From NCBI GenBank assembly GCA_910588555.1, contig CAJUPC010000022.1, positions 1 through 34,248 of the forward strand: a DNA stretch of 34,248 nucleotides, written 5' to 3'. The position numbers and the translations under genes are program-made. This DNA comes from Candidatus Gastranaerophilales bacterium (GTDB lineage Bacteria; Cyanobacteriota; Vampirovibrionia; Gastranaerophilales; Gastranaerophilaceae). The notes beneath the pieces were generated by a model. That model searched no databases, was not told where the DNA came from, and worked only from the letters and a program-made list of their open reading frames with translations. Each line of letters opens with the position of its first letter. The stretch's first letter is position 1. Shown here one piece after another: positions 7,282 to 15,232 of this stretch.

Positions 7282-8440
7282 TTATAAAAAAGCAGTTGAG
7301 CTTTTAACATCTCAAGGAAAATTTTATATAAATCTCGGGCTTGAACGTATTTCAGCGCTTCTTGAGCTTTTAAACAATCCTCAGGATAAACTGAAATGTA
7401 TTCACTTAGCGGGAACCAACGGTAAAGGCTCTGTTTGCGCCATAATTGCAGGTGTGCTTCAAAATGCCGGCATGAAAACTGGTTTATATACAAGTCCGCA
7501 TATTTTTGAATATACGGAAAGAATTAAAATTAATGGAAATGATATTTCTAAAAATGATTTTGCAAAATATGTTTTTGAAATTTGCGACATCGCCGACAAA
7601 AATAAAATCCATTTGACAGAATTTGAAGTTTTAACAGCAGTTATGTTTAAATACTTTGCTGATAACGATGTTGATGTTGTCATTTTAGAAACAGGACTCG
7701 GCGGACGTTTTGACGCTACAAATGTTATTAAATCAAATCTGTGTTCAATAATTACTCATATTGATTTGGACCACACGGAAAGGCTAGGCAATACAAAATC
7801 AAAAATTGCTTTTGAAAAAGCAGGAATTATAAAACCGAATTGTCCTGTTTTTACATCAGAGGGCTATGAGGAAATTAAGGATAAGGCTGATGAGTGCAAT
7901 TCTTTGTTTTCGCTTGTTACACCTTTTGAGGATACTTCAAATCTTTCTTTAAAAGGAACATGCCAGCAGGAAAATTTATCTCTTGCGCTTGCGGCTGTAA
8001 GATATTTATTTCCTCAAATATCGGAAGATGTCATTCAAGACTCTATCTCAAAAATCAGTCATCCGTGCCGTTTTCAATTGTGCAGAGAAGATTTGATTAT
8101 TGACGCTTCGCATAATCCAAACGGTGCAATGGCGTTGCGTGAAAGTCTTGATTTTTATTATCCAGATAAGAAAAGATGTTTTGTATTCGGCTGTCTCAAC
8201 AATAAAGATTACAAAAAAATGATGCAAATCCTTTTTGCTAAAGGTGATGAAATTTATTTTTATCATTTCAATAATCAAAACTCCTGCACTGTTGAGGAGT
8301 TACAGGAGTCTTGTGAATTTGAGTCAAATACTTTCAAATCTTTGGATGAATTGCCCCAGAATTGTATAAAAATTGTTTGCGGTTCGTTTTATATGTTGAA
8401 TGAGATTATACCTCAGTCTCTAATTCATCCTCATCAATAA
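7271..8440 (+). CDS. folC: Folylpolyglutamate/dihydrofolate synthase FolC
   Basis: A 389-residue Mur-ligase-superfamily enzyme that joins glutamate to dihydropteroate and/or folates with ATP. The P-loop LAGTNGKGSVCA is at about 46-57, followed by YTSPHIFEYTERI and THIDLDHTERLGNT, the FolC signature that separates it from Mur ligases. The C-terminal domain has DASHNPNGA. It is a little shorter than typical 420-430-residue homologues. I choose the ATG at 7271 over one at 7265. It ends the cell-wall operon, in the place where murC/murB usually sit, and its 3' end overlaps the convergent glycosyltransferase gene by 35 bases. Confidence 0.94.
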   Translation: MENNYKKAVELLTSQGKFYINLGLERISALLELLNNPQDKLKCIHLAGTNGKGSVCAIIAGVLQNAGMKTGLYTSPHIFEYTERIKINGNDISKNDFAKYVFEICDIADKNKIHLTEFEVLTAVMFKYFADNDVDVVILETGLGGRFDATNVIKSNLCSIITHIDLDHTERLGNTKSKIAFEKAGIIKPNCPVFTSEGYEEIKDKADECNSLFSLVTPFEDTSNLSLKGTCQQENLSLALAAVRYLFPQISEDVIQDSISKISHPCRFQLCREDLIIDASHNPNGAMALRESLDFYYPDKKRCFVFGCLNNKDYKKMMQILFAKGDEIYFYHFNNQNSCTVEELQESCEFESNTFKSLDELPQNCIKIVCGSFYMLNEIIPQSLIHPHQ

Positions 8441-9965
8441 TATTTGTCATTTCTACAGGTTCAAAATCTGTACATGAATTCCAAATCAAAGTTGCCTTCG
8501 GTTCTTTTATTGACGGACTCGGATAATCGCTGTTACAAAATCCTTTTAACATATTTGTTGAACCGTCAATATTTGATGTGAAATATTTACAGCAGCTGCA
8601 AAGTTTTAAGATAAAATTATAATCAGCAAGTTTTTGTCTTAATTCCTGCAATGCGTCAATCATTCGCAAATGTCTGCCTGTAACGAATTTTCTTGATTTG
8701 TACATGAATTTGATTTTTGCCAGACCTGCTTCTGAAATAAATTCAAGTTTACAAGGCAATTCGCGTCCTGCATTGTTCATAACAAAAGCTTCAACTTCAA
8801 GTTTTTCGGTGTCTGCGGGTAGTTCTTCTCTGTTGGCAATTTTATTTCTTACAATTCTTACAGGCGGGAGGTTTTTTATGATATGGCAGAGCGAATAAAT
8901 CGGGTACAAACATAAAAGAACAATTTCTTTAAATCTTAATTTAGAATTTATCAAGCTTATGCCAAATCCTGCAAGCAGAATAAGGAAAGTGAAAAGAACG
9001 ATTTTGAAATCAACAAAGAAATAATATCTGTATGCATGTTTCATTACTGCCGCATAGACTAATAAAATCATCCAAATATTCGGATTTAAAAGTGAAAATG
9101 TGTGTTCAACAAATGTGAAATTTTTTGTTTTTAATTCTTTAAAGCAGTTTTTGAATAAATTAAGTCTTGCAGATAATCTCGGTTTTCTGAATTCATAATT
9201 TATTGTATCAACGTATGTTTGGATATTCGGGTTATATGTGCACGGACATTTGATTTTTGATAAAAGCATACTGTATTTCAATTCGCTGTTGATATCTTTA
9301 AAATCAACACAACCGATTTCATCAACAATACTTTTTTTAATAACAAAAACACCTGAATCAGCGCTTGCAGCAAGTCCGAACAGCGAACGAGCTTTTCTCA
9401 TAAAATTCATGTGATATTTTTGATAAGCGGCTTTAATTTTGTCAACAGGTCCAAAATTATCCGTAAGCATAAGTGTTTCACCAGAAAGAGTACTGTGATT
9501 TACTAATGCGGAATTAACGGAAGTTAAGAAATTGCCGGCTATACTTCTGTCTGCGTCCATAAATACGTAAGCGTCAATTGTTTCATCCTTTGAAAGTCTT
9601 TCAATGAGCATTGAAACAGCCTGATCTTTACCGACAGTTCCAACATCTTTAATATTAATGACATTAACAAATGCTTCATTTGCAAAGAGCTGTTCTGAGC
9701 CGTCAGCACAATTGTCAAGTATTACAAAAACTCTAAAATTGTCTATAGGATAGTCCTGCATTTTTAATTCTGATATCAGATTTTCAAGCGTTGCTTTGTT
9801 ATTTCTTGCATAGATAACAACGGCAAGATTACCTTTTTCAGCGAACTGTGCATATCTTTTTTCTATTTTAAACGGTCTGTCGTTTAGATTTCTGACAGCA
9901 AGTGCTAAAAAATAAAGCGAATAAATCGCAATGTAAATATATAATATATCTAAAATAAATTCCAT
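8406..9965 (-). CDS. Membrane GT2-family glycosyltransferase with a cysteine-rich C-terminal tail
   Basis: A 519-residue protein. An N-terminal membrane anchor (about 4-24) precedes a GT-A domain. VIYARNN starts near 50, LDNCADGS lies at 83-90 and MDADRS at 136-141 (the DxD metal/sugar-nucleotide motif). ASADSGVFVIKKS resembles the acceptor-side loop of BcsA-like processive enzymes. The QxxRW motif of true cellulose/hyaluronan synthases is not evident. Two or three membrane segments follow (about 300-365). A soluble C-terminal region of some 150 residues contains CSCCKYF and a later Cys, suggesting metal binding or lipid-linked modification. Substrate unknown. GGAAGGGA precedes the ATG at 9965. 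Its 3' end overlaps folC tail-to-tail, with no terminator between them. Confidence 0.85.
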   Translation of the reverse strand: MEFILDILYIYIAIYSLYFLALAVRNLNDRPFKIEKRYAQFAEKGNLAVVIYARNNKATLENLISELKMQDYPIDNFRVFVILDNCADGSEQLFANEAFVNVINIKDVGTVGKDQAVSMLIERLSKDETIDAYVFMDADRSIAGNFLTSVNSALVNHSTLSGETLMLTDNFGPVDKIKAAYQKYHMNFMRKARSLFGLAASADSGVFVIKKSIVDEIGCVDFKDINSELKYSMLLSKIKCPCTYNPNIQTYVDTINYEFRKPRLSARLNLFKNCFKELKTKNFTFVEHTFSLLNPNIWMILLVYAAVMKHAYRYYFFVDFKIVLFTFLILLAGFGISLINSKLRFKEIVLLCLYPIYSLCHIIKNLPPVRIVRNKIANREELPADTEKLEVEAFVMNNAGRELPCKLEFISEAGLAKIKFMYKSRKFVTGRHLRMIDALQELRQKLADYNFILKLCSCCKYFTSNIDGSTNMLKGFCNSDYPSPSIKEPKATLIWNSCTDFEPVEMTNIIDEDELETEV

Positions 9966-10004
9966 AATATATCCCTTCCAACACTATTTTATTAGAAATA
10001 ATGT

Positions 10005-10035
10005 AAAAAATCCATTACATGTAAATAAATGTAAT
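10005..10035 (-). terminator. Weak intrinsic terminator after the kinase-mmcQ operon
   Basis: ATTACAT (10014-10020) pairs with ATGTAAT (10029-10035) across an eight-base loop. On the minus strand a run of six T follows three bases later. The stem is AT-only, so efficiency is doubtful. Confidence 0.4.
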
Positions 10036-10075
10036 TGAATAAAGTTAAAATTTATCCGTTTCTTCAGTTCTAGGA

Positions 10076-10402
10076 TTATGTCAAATCAAAACTGGTTCTT
10101 ATTAAAGCGTCAAGCAAATCTTTTGTTGCTTTTTCTACGTCAACTTTTATCCAGTGTTTTTTGTTCATATGCCAAGCAGGTGTGATAAACGGATATTCAT
10201 CTTTCAGTATAGCTGCGTCTGCAGGATTGCATTTAAGATTTATGTACAACTTATCTTCTAAATAAAAAATAAGTGCAAACCATTTTTTGCTTTTTTTATG
10301 GCGCATTACAACGGTTTTACTGTATCTTTCTTCTTTAAACGGGTATGTTTCAATAGTATCGTCATTAAATAAACAAAGTTGTATTAATTTTTGTTTATCC
10401 AT
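10076..10402 (-). CDS. MmcQ/YjbR family protein
   Basis: A 108-residue protein of the MmcQ/YjbR fold (double-wing, DNA-binding-like). Visible family features are YSKTVVMRHKKSKKWFALIF, LKCNPADAAILKDEYP, ITPAWHMNKKHWIKV and the C-terminal DALIRTSFDL. The molecular role of the family is not settled. I choose the ATG at 10402, which overlaps the kinase stop as ATGGATAA. The longer open frame to 10453 lies inside the kinase gene. Coupling to a sensor kinase suggests co-expression, not necessarily joint function. Confidence 0.85.
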   Translation of the reverse strand: MDKQKLIQLCLFNDDTIETYPFKEERYSKTVVMRHKKSKKWFALIFYLEDKLYINLKCNPADAAILKDEYPFITPAWHMNKKHWIKVDVEKATKDLLDALIRTSFDLT

Positions 10403-12176
10403 AAACTTCCTCGGTTTCTGTTGATAATGGCAGAATAATTCCGAATGTGGCACCTTTTCCTAATTCTGATTTAACATAAACTTTTCCGCTATGGTATTTT
10501 TCAACAGTTGTTTTTACAAGGTGAAGTCCGATACCTGTTCCTTTGATAGTATGAACATTATTTTCTACTCTATAAAATCTGTCAAAAATCTTTTTCTGAT
10601 GTTCTAAAGAAATACCACAGCCCTCATCTGTTACGGTAATCTCAGCTTCTTCTCCTGTATGTTTAAGTGCAACTTTGATATTTCCGTTGTCGGGTGAATA
10701 TTTAATCGCATTGGATAAAAGGTTTGTCAAAGCTCTTTCTATATTTGCATAATTAAACAAAAATTCAGGAATATTTTCTTCTTTGTCAACTGATATACTT
10801 AAATTTCGTTCTTTTGTGAGCGCGTCAACATGGCTTACACAGTTATCAACGACTTCATAAATGCTGTTTAAAGATTTTTCCATTTGTGCATTTGCTTCCA
10901 TTCTTGAAAAGTCAAGGATGTCATTTACCATTCCGTTGAGTCTTATAATTTCCTGATTTAGTGTGCCTATGAATTCTTTTTGAGTATCAATGTCAAATTC
11001 ATCACCGTAATTATACAAAGTATCAATATAACTTCTTAAAACAGTTACAGGTGTTCTTAGTTCGTGAGAAACATTTGAAATAAATGTAGAACGCATTGCA
11101 TCCATTTCAGCTTCTTTTGTCATATCAATAAGGACAATAATATATCCGACATAATCTTTATTGCGTGTAAACATAGGAGAAATTACGGATTTTATGACAC
11201 GTTTATCAACCTGAATGTTAAATTCGAGAGGTTTTTTCTCCATAATATCAAGCGGTGTGTCTTTAAATTCTTCGATTTTATCTTTAAAGCAATAATTTCC
11301 CTCTGTGTCAATATAGTTTTGAATTTTTGTATCAAGCATTTGATTTTCTTCAAGTTCAAGAAGTTTATGCGCATGGTTGTTAATAAGCACGACATTATCG
11401 TTGTTATCACATACAACAACGCCGTTTGCTATACTCATTAATACTGCTTCTAATTTATTGCGTTCAAGGGTTAATTGTTCAATGTTTTGTTCTTCATATA
11501 TATGGAGTTTGTTAGACATATTATTGAACGAATTAAAAAGTTCTTTAACTTCCGAGCTTACGTCTTTGTCTTTTATCTCAAAACCGAATTCCCCGCCTGT
11601 AATTTTTTGAACGCCGTCATGAAGAATTCTCAATTCTCTTGTAATAAGGTATGTGTTAATAAGAATTACGAAAGCAAATACAACCCAGGCAACCGTAAAT
11701 ACAAATAAAAGAGAAGCTCTTGTTGTTGAGGAAATTTCGCTGATTATACTTCCTGACAGCCCCACTGTTACCGAGCCTGCGTTTATATTTTTGTCGGTTA
11801 TCATAGGGGAGTTAACGATAATATTCGGACTTTTCGGATGAATATGTGAAATTGTTTCCGATTTGTATATTAATTTTCCTTCAGAGTCCCGGAATTCAAT
11901 GAATACAATGTCGGTATGCGTAGAAACTATTGTATCGGCATGAGATTTTAGAGTTTGAAAGACTTCATTTTTAGGCAGGTTGGATGCAAGTTCAGTACAT
12001 TCAATAGCAAGTGCCCTTGATACAATCTGTCCGAAGTTTTGATAACCCTCGTTTAATTTTTTCTGTATATTAAATATTGCAAAAACCGCGATAGCGACGA
12101 TTAAAATTGTACTTAAAAGTAATCCTGAAATAATTAAGCGGTTCTGTGTAGTTAAGCTTACCTGTTTGTTCTTCAT
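10395..12176 (-). CDS. Membrane sensor histidine kinase (HAMP-PAS-HisKA-HATPase)
   Basis: A 593-residue kinase. A first membrane helix (about 14-36), an extracytoplasmic sensor of roughly 120 residues, a second helix (about 160-180), HAMP, a PAS domain (LEAVLMSIANGVVVCDNNDN), HisKA with phospho-acceptor H371 in SHELRTPV, and HATPase with N-box NLLSNAIKYSP and G-boxes DEGCGIS and GTGIGLHLVK. The layout resembles PhoR/WalK-type sensors. No response regulator is adjacent. The open frame extends to 12260, but the ATG at 12176 is right. A TTGCCC-17-TATAAT promoter ends seven bases before it, and the extra 28 codons cross a terminator. It is followed by an overlapping mmcQ gene. Confidence 0.93.
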   Translation of the reverse strand: MKNKQVSLTTQNRLIISGLLLSTILIVAIAVFAIFNIQKKLNEGYQNFGQIVSRALAIECTELASNLPKNEVFQTLKSHADTIVSTHTDIVFIEFRDSEGKLIYKSETISHIHPKSPNIIVNSPMITDKNINAGSVTVGLSGSIISEISSTTRASLLFVFTVAWVVFAFVILINTYLITRELRILHDGVQKITGGEFGFEIKDKDVSSEVKELFNSFNNMSNKLHIYEEQNIEQLTLERNKLEAVLMSIANGVVVCDNNDNVVLINNHAHKLLELEENQMLDTKIQNYIDTEGNYCFKDKIEEFKDTPLDIMEKKPLEFNIQVDKRVIKSVISPMFTRNKDYVGYIIVLIDMTKEAEMDAMRSTFISNVSHELRTPVTVLRSYIDTLYNYGDEFDIDTQKEFIGTLNQEIIRLNGMVNDILDFSRMEANAQMEKSLNSIYEVVDNCVSHVDALTKERNLSISVDKEENIPEFLFNYANIERALTNLLSNAIKYSPDNGNIKVALKHTGEEAEITVTDEGCGISLEHQKKIFDRFYRVENNVHTIKGTGIGLHLVKTTVEKYHSGKVYVKSELGKGATFGIILPLSTETEEVYG

Positions 12177-12183
12177 AATTAAG

Positions 12184-12212
12184 ATTATAGCATTTTCAAA
12201 CTTAGGGGGCAA
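12184..12212 (-). promoter_or_regulatory. Promoter of the histidine kinase, leaderless
   Basis: Minus-strand TTGCCC (12212-12207), a 17-base spacer and a perfect TATAAT (12189-12184). Seven bases separate it from the ATG at 12176, so transcription should start at or within a base of the start codon. No Shine-Dalgarno is present. Confidence 0.7.
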
Positions 12213-12231
12213 GTAGTATTTATAATAAAAA

Positions 12232-12251
12232 GAGGCTGAATTATCAGCCTC
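12232..12251 (-). terminator. Intrinsic terminator of the 12279-13100 gene
   Basis: A perfect eight-pair stem GAGGCTGA (12232-12239) / TCAGCCTC (12244-12251) with a four-base loop. On the minus strand it is followed by TTTTTATTAT. It isolates the upstream gene from the kinase promoter 20 bases further on. Confidence 0.85.
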
Positions 12252-12278
12252 ATATTTCACACTACATTTATTACACTT

Positions 12279-13100
12279 TTAAGATTTTGAAGTTGCGAAT
12301 GTTGCTCCGATACCTACTAGTGCACCAGCAATCATTCCCCAGAAAGTTTTGCTTTTTGATGTTATTTTTAAAGCTTTCATTAATGGCCCGGTTGCTAAGA
12401 ATACTGTACCGCCAAGGGTTGCACCACCAAGAATATTACCTACGGTTTTCTTAGTCTGTTCTCCTCTGCCTACAGGTAAGCCTGTTAGTTGAGAGATGTT
12501 TTCTTCTGCAGTTTTCTTATCAGCTAAGCCTAATGTTACAGTTTGCAAGAAGCCTTGAGTGAATGAACCATTTGAATTTTTGCGTATATCATCATAAATT
12601 GTAGAGCCTGTTAATTGTTTATACAAAGTTTCTGCGCGATTATCAATTTGTTCTTTTGTCGCATCACCATACATACCTTTGACGCTGTTTATGAAGCTGT
12701 TGTATGCAATTTGAATTTGTTCCTGTTCGTTTTGAAGGATTTTTTCATGAAGCAGTTCTGCCTGTTTTTGAATGCCTTCTTGCGGAGAATTTAATTTCAA
12801 ATCAGCATTTCTCATTCTTTGCTGTTGGCGAAGCTGGCTGTCAATCATAAAGTTTTGATATTCTTCATAATTTTTATAATAGTTTTCGTAGTTTCCGCCG
12901 CCGCAGAATGCCGGCATGTATGGATTCATCATACCCATCTGTGAACCGAATAAACTTCCGTTCATACTCATCATCGGGTCCATAGCCATTCCTGTCGGAT
13001 AAGACAAATTCATATTCGTCAAATCGTTCATTGCGACTTGATTGTAGTACGAATTTGGATACATTCCGTACATTGCCGCAGGATTTAACCAGCTGTCCAT
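12279..13100 (-). CDS. Met/Tyr/Asn-rich hypothetical protein with glycine-rich hydrophobic C-terminus
   Basis: A 273-residue protein I do not recognise. Residues 1-70 are unusually rich in Met, Tyr, Asn, Pro and Gly (MYGMYPNSYYNQ, MDPMMSMNG, MGMMNPYMPAFCGGG) and look disordered. Residues 75-150 are Gln/Glu-rich and probably helical or coiled-coil. The last 50 residues hold two Gly-rich hydrophobic stretches (GGATLGGTVFLATGP and WGMIAGALVGIGATFA) resembling glycine-zipper membrane segments. It has no cleavable signal peptide. GGAGG lies before the ATG at 13100, and it has its own promoter and terminator, so it is a single-gene unit. A membrane-associating or secreted role is inference. Confidence 0.8.
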   Translation of the reverse strand: MDSWLNPAAMYGMYPNSYYNQVAMNDLTNMNLSYPTGMAMDPMMSMNGSLFGSQMGMMNPYMPAFCGGGNYENYYKNYEEYQNFMIDSQLRQQQRMRNADLKLNSPQEGIQKQAELLHEKILQNEQEQIQIAYNSFINSVKGMYGDATKEQIDNRAETLYKQLTGSTIYDDIRKNSNGSFTQGFLQTVTLGLADKKTAEENISQLTGLPVGRGEQTKKTVGNILGGATLGGTVFLATGPLMKALKITSKSKTFWGMIAGALVGIGATFATSKS

Positions 13101-13138
13101 AACCTAACCTCCGAAATTTAATTTTCTAACCTACCTTA

Positions 13139-13167
13139 CTTATATAAAAACTTTTTCTTCGTGTAAA
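13139..13167 (-). promoter_or_regulatory. Sigma-70-type promoter of the 12279-13100 gene
   Basis: Minus-strand TTTACA (13167-13162), a 17-base spacer and TATAAG (13144-13139), each matching five of six. A leader of about 32 bases with GGAGG follows. Confidence 0.65.
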
Positions 13168-13214
13168 TTGCTTTTTTAGTAAATTTTATGTTACAATTTC
13201 GTTACAATAATGTA

Positions 13215-13243
13215 TTGCACTTTGTTAAAAAAATGTGTAATAT
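13215..13243 (+). promoter_or_regulatory. Probable promoter of the TPR protein gene
   Basis: TTGCAC (13215-13220), a 17-base spacer and TAATAT (13238-13243) lie 18 bases before the TTG start at 13262. The leader carries GAGGTAAGG, so unlike several neighbours this gene is not leaderless. Both boxes are only moderate matches. Confidence 0.45.
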
Positions 13244-13261
13244 GGTTGTGAGGTAAGGTAT

Positions 13262-14368
13262 TTGAAAAAGTTTTTATCGGGTTTATTTACTTTATTATTA
13301 ATAGGTGCAATCGGCGCATCTGTTTATTTGTACCCTGATTTTTACCGAAAGCAGATTGATAAAATTATGGGTGTTTATTACGTTTATAAAGGCGATAAAG
13401 CTTATAGAGCTTTAAAACTTAATAAAGCTATTTCTTATTACAACAGAGCCGTAACTTTATACCCCGAACACTACGGAGCCTGGTATAATCTGGGAAATAT
13501 TTACGTTGTTTATGAAGATTATTTTTCTGCAGTTGATTCTTACGAAAAGGCTTTTGAGCTTAATCCCAAAATGATTATTGCAAGAATGAATTATGGTATT
13601 GTGTCGGCAGGAAAGCTCGGTGATTTTGACGGTGCAATTAATCAATATGATGAGATTATAAAAACAAAAAGACATCTTTTATCAATTCCGTTTGTATACA
13701 GCAACAGAAGAAGTTATAAACTGAACAAAGGACTTGCATATTATAACAAAGGTGTTGCTTATAAACAGAAGTCAGTTTATCTTGATGAAGATTACAGATA
13801 CAGACATCAGTATCTTGTTAAGGCTCTAGAAGCATATAAAGATGCGTGTAAAATTTTAAAAAAGGATTATGACGCAAGATACAATTTGGCTTTAACACAA
13901 CATTTGCTCGGTAATTATAAAGACGCAGGATTAGACTACTGTAAGGCAATCGAACTTGCCCCGATGAATTATGAGGCACATTACAATCTTGCAGTGCTTT
14001 TAAGACATCTAAAATATTACAAAGAGTCGCTGGACGAACTTGAAAAAGCTACAACACTGGTTGCAAATTCTCCAACAGGTGTATCAGCAAGACAGCGTTA
14101 TATTTTTGATGTAATGAATGATGTTTCAAGGACTATCCTTGTACAGCGCGACAATGGACTTATTGATAAAATTTCTGATGAACCGGCTGATAATTCTAAA
14201 ATTACTTATGTAAACGGAAAAATGGTTATGTCGGACGATTTGGACAAAGCTATTATGAGAAACTTCAAAGTCTGTGGAGCTAAAAAGCTTTTAAAAGAAG
14301 ATGTTGAAGAAAGTACCGAGGAATTTGAAGATGTTCGTTATAACGTCCATGTGCCCGATTTTGAGTAA
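13262..14368 (+). CDS. Membrane-anchored TPR-repeat protein
   Basis: A 368-residue protein starting at a TTG codon with GAGGTAAGG just upstream. An N-terminal membrane anchor (about 4-24, FLSGLFTLLLIGAIGASVYL) is followed by tetratricopeptide repeats. Clear units include AISYYNRAVTLYPEHYGAWYN, which begins near 60, SAVDSYEKAFELNPKM and GLDYCKAIELAPMNYEAHYN. The acidic C-terminal tail (about 335-368) is repeat-free. TPRs mediate protein-protein contacts, so a scaffold on the outer face of the membrane is the likely role, but no partner is evident. It converges on the permease operon across a palindromic terminator. Confidence 0.88.
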   Translation: MKKFLSGLFTLLLIGAIGASVYLYPDFYRKQIDKIMGVYYVYKGDKAYRALKLNKAISYYNRAVTLYPEHYGAWYNLGNIYVVYEDYFSAVDSYEKAFELNPKMIIARMNYGIVSAGKLGDFDGAINQYDEIIKTKRHLLSIPFVYSNRRSYKLNKGLAYYNKGVAYKQKSVYLDEDYRYRHQYLVKALEAYKDACKILKKDYDARYNLALTQHLLGNYKDAGLDYCKAIELAPMNYEAHYNLAVLLRHLKYYKESLDELEKATTLVANSPTGVSARQRYIFDVMNDVSRTILVQRDNGLIDKISDEPADNSKITYVNGKMVMSDDLDKAIMRNFKVCGAKKLLKEDVEESTEEFEDVRYNVHVPDFE

Positions 14369-14388
14369 GGCTAGAAAAATTGAAAAAC

Positions 14389-14402
14389 GGGTTAATTAAC
14401 CC
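14389..14402. terminator. Palindromic bidirectional terminator between convergent genes
   Basis: A perfect 14-base palindrome GGGTTAATTAACCC covers the permease stop codon (14396-14398) and lies 20 bases after the TPR gene stop. Minus-strand reading continues into GTTTTTC and plus-strand reading into TTTA. The stem is short (five pairs with a four-base loop), so efficiency is uncertain. Confidence 0.5.
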
Positions 14403-15232
14403 TTTACTGCGCCTTCGTTTTCGCCGGATATAAAATATCTTTGCATTGATAAAAAGAAAATAAGTATCGGGATTATCGAAAGAAACGAACCTGCCGCGAT
14501 AAATCTCCAGTTAGAACTGAACATTCCTTGTAAGTTATTTACACCAACAGGGAGTGTGTACATGGCTTCTTTTGTCAAAACAATGCTAGGCCACAAAAAT
14601 TCTCCCCAAGAACCGATAAATGTAAATATTGCAAGCACTGCCAGCGACGGTTTTACCATTGGCATAAGAACTTTCCAGAATAATTGAAACACGCTGCAGC
14701 CGTCGACAATCGCGGCTTCTTCCATTTCCTTCGGAATTGTTAAAAAGGCCTGACGCATTAAAAATATTCCGAAAGCACTCACGGCAAACGGCATTATAAG
14801 CCCGACATATCCCGCAAAATTATTTACACTGTCAACAAGATGAAGCTTTAATGTTATAAGGTAAACGGGCAGCATTATTGCCTGAAATGGTATCATTATT
14901 GTTGCAAGAATTGCGAAAAATGCAGTTTTTTTGCCTTTAAATTCCATTCGTGCCAGAGGGTATCCTGCCATTGATGATAGTATAAGGTTTAATACAACTG
15001 TTGCGACAGCTGCAATCATGCTGTTTAAAAAATATCCAAGGAAATTTACCTTTTTCCATACGCCTACATAGTTTGCAAAAGTAAAGTCCGACGGGATAAG
15101 CTGAGGAGGATAAGCAAATATATTTTCAGCATTCCCTTTTAACGATGTTGAAATCAGCCATATAAAAGGAAAGATTGACAGTAATGAAACGGAAATTAAT
15201 ATTAAATGTATCCAAAAATTTTTCAATTTCAT
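14396..15232 (-). CDS. Carbohydrate ABC transporter permease, MalG type
   Basis: A 278-residue inner-membrane permease with about six membrane segments. The EAA loop that contacts the ATPase is EEAAIVDGCSVFQLFWKVL near 183-201. The N-terminus has FPFIWLISTSLKG, typical of the MalG/UgpE group (CUT1 family) that imports oligosaccharides or glycerol-phosphate compounds. The start overlaps the upstream permease stop by ATGA. Neither a substrate-binding protein nor an ATPase is encoded in the window, so the substrate cannot be assigned. Confidence 0.93.
   Translation of the reverse strand: MKLKNFWIHLILISVSLLSIFPFIWLISTSLKGNAENIFAYPPQLIPSDFTFANYVGVWKKVNFLGYFLNSMIAAVATVVLNLILSSMAGYPLARMEFKGKKTAFFAILATIMIPFQAIMLPVYLITLKLHLVDSVNNFAGYVGLIMPFAVSAFGIFLMRQAFLTIPKEMEEAAIVDGCSVFQLFWKVLMPMVKPSLAVLAIFTFIGSWGEFLWPSIVLTKEAMYTLPVGVNNLQGMFSSNWRFIAAGSFLSIIPILIFFLSMQRYFISGENEGAVKG

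Noticed and set aside
12177..12260. 28-codon N-terminal extension of the histidine kinase
   Set aside because: It crosses the intrinsic terminator at 12232-12251 and the kinase's own promoter. The ATG at 12176 fits the promoter and starts just before the first membrane helix.
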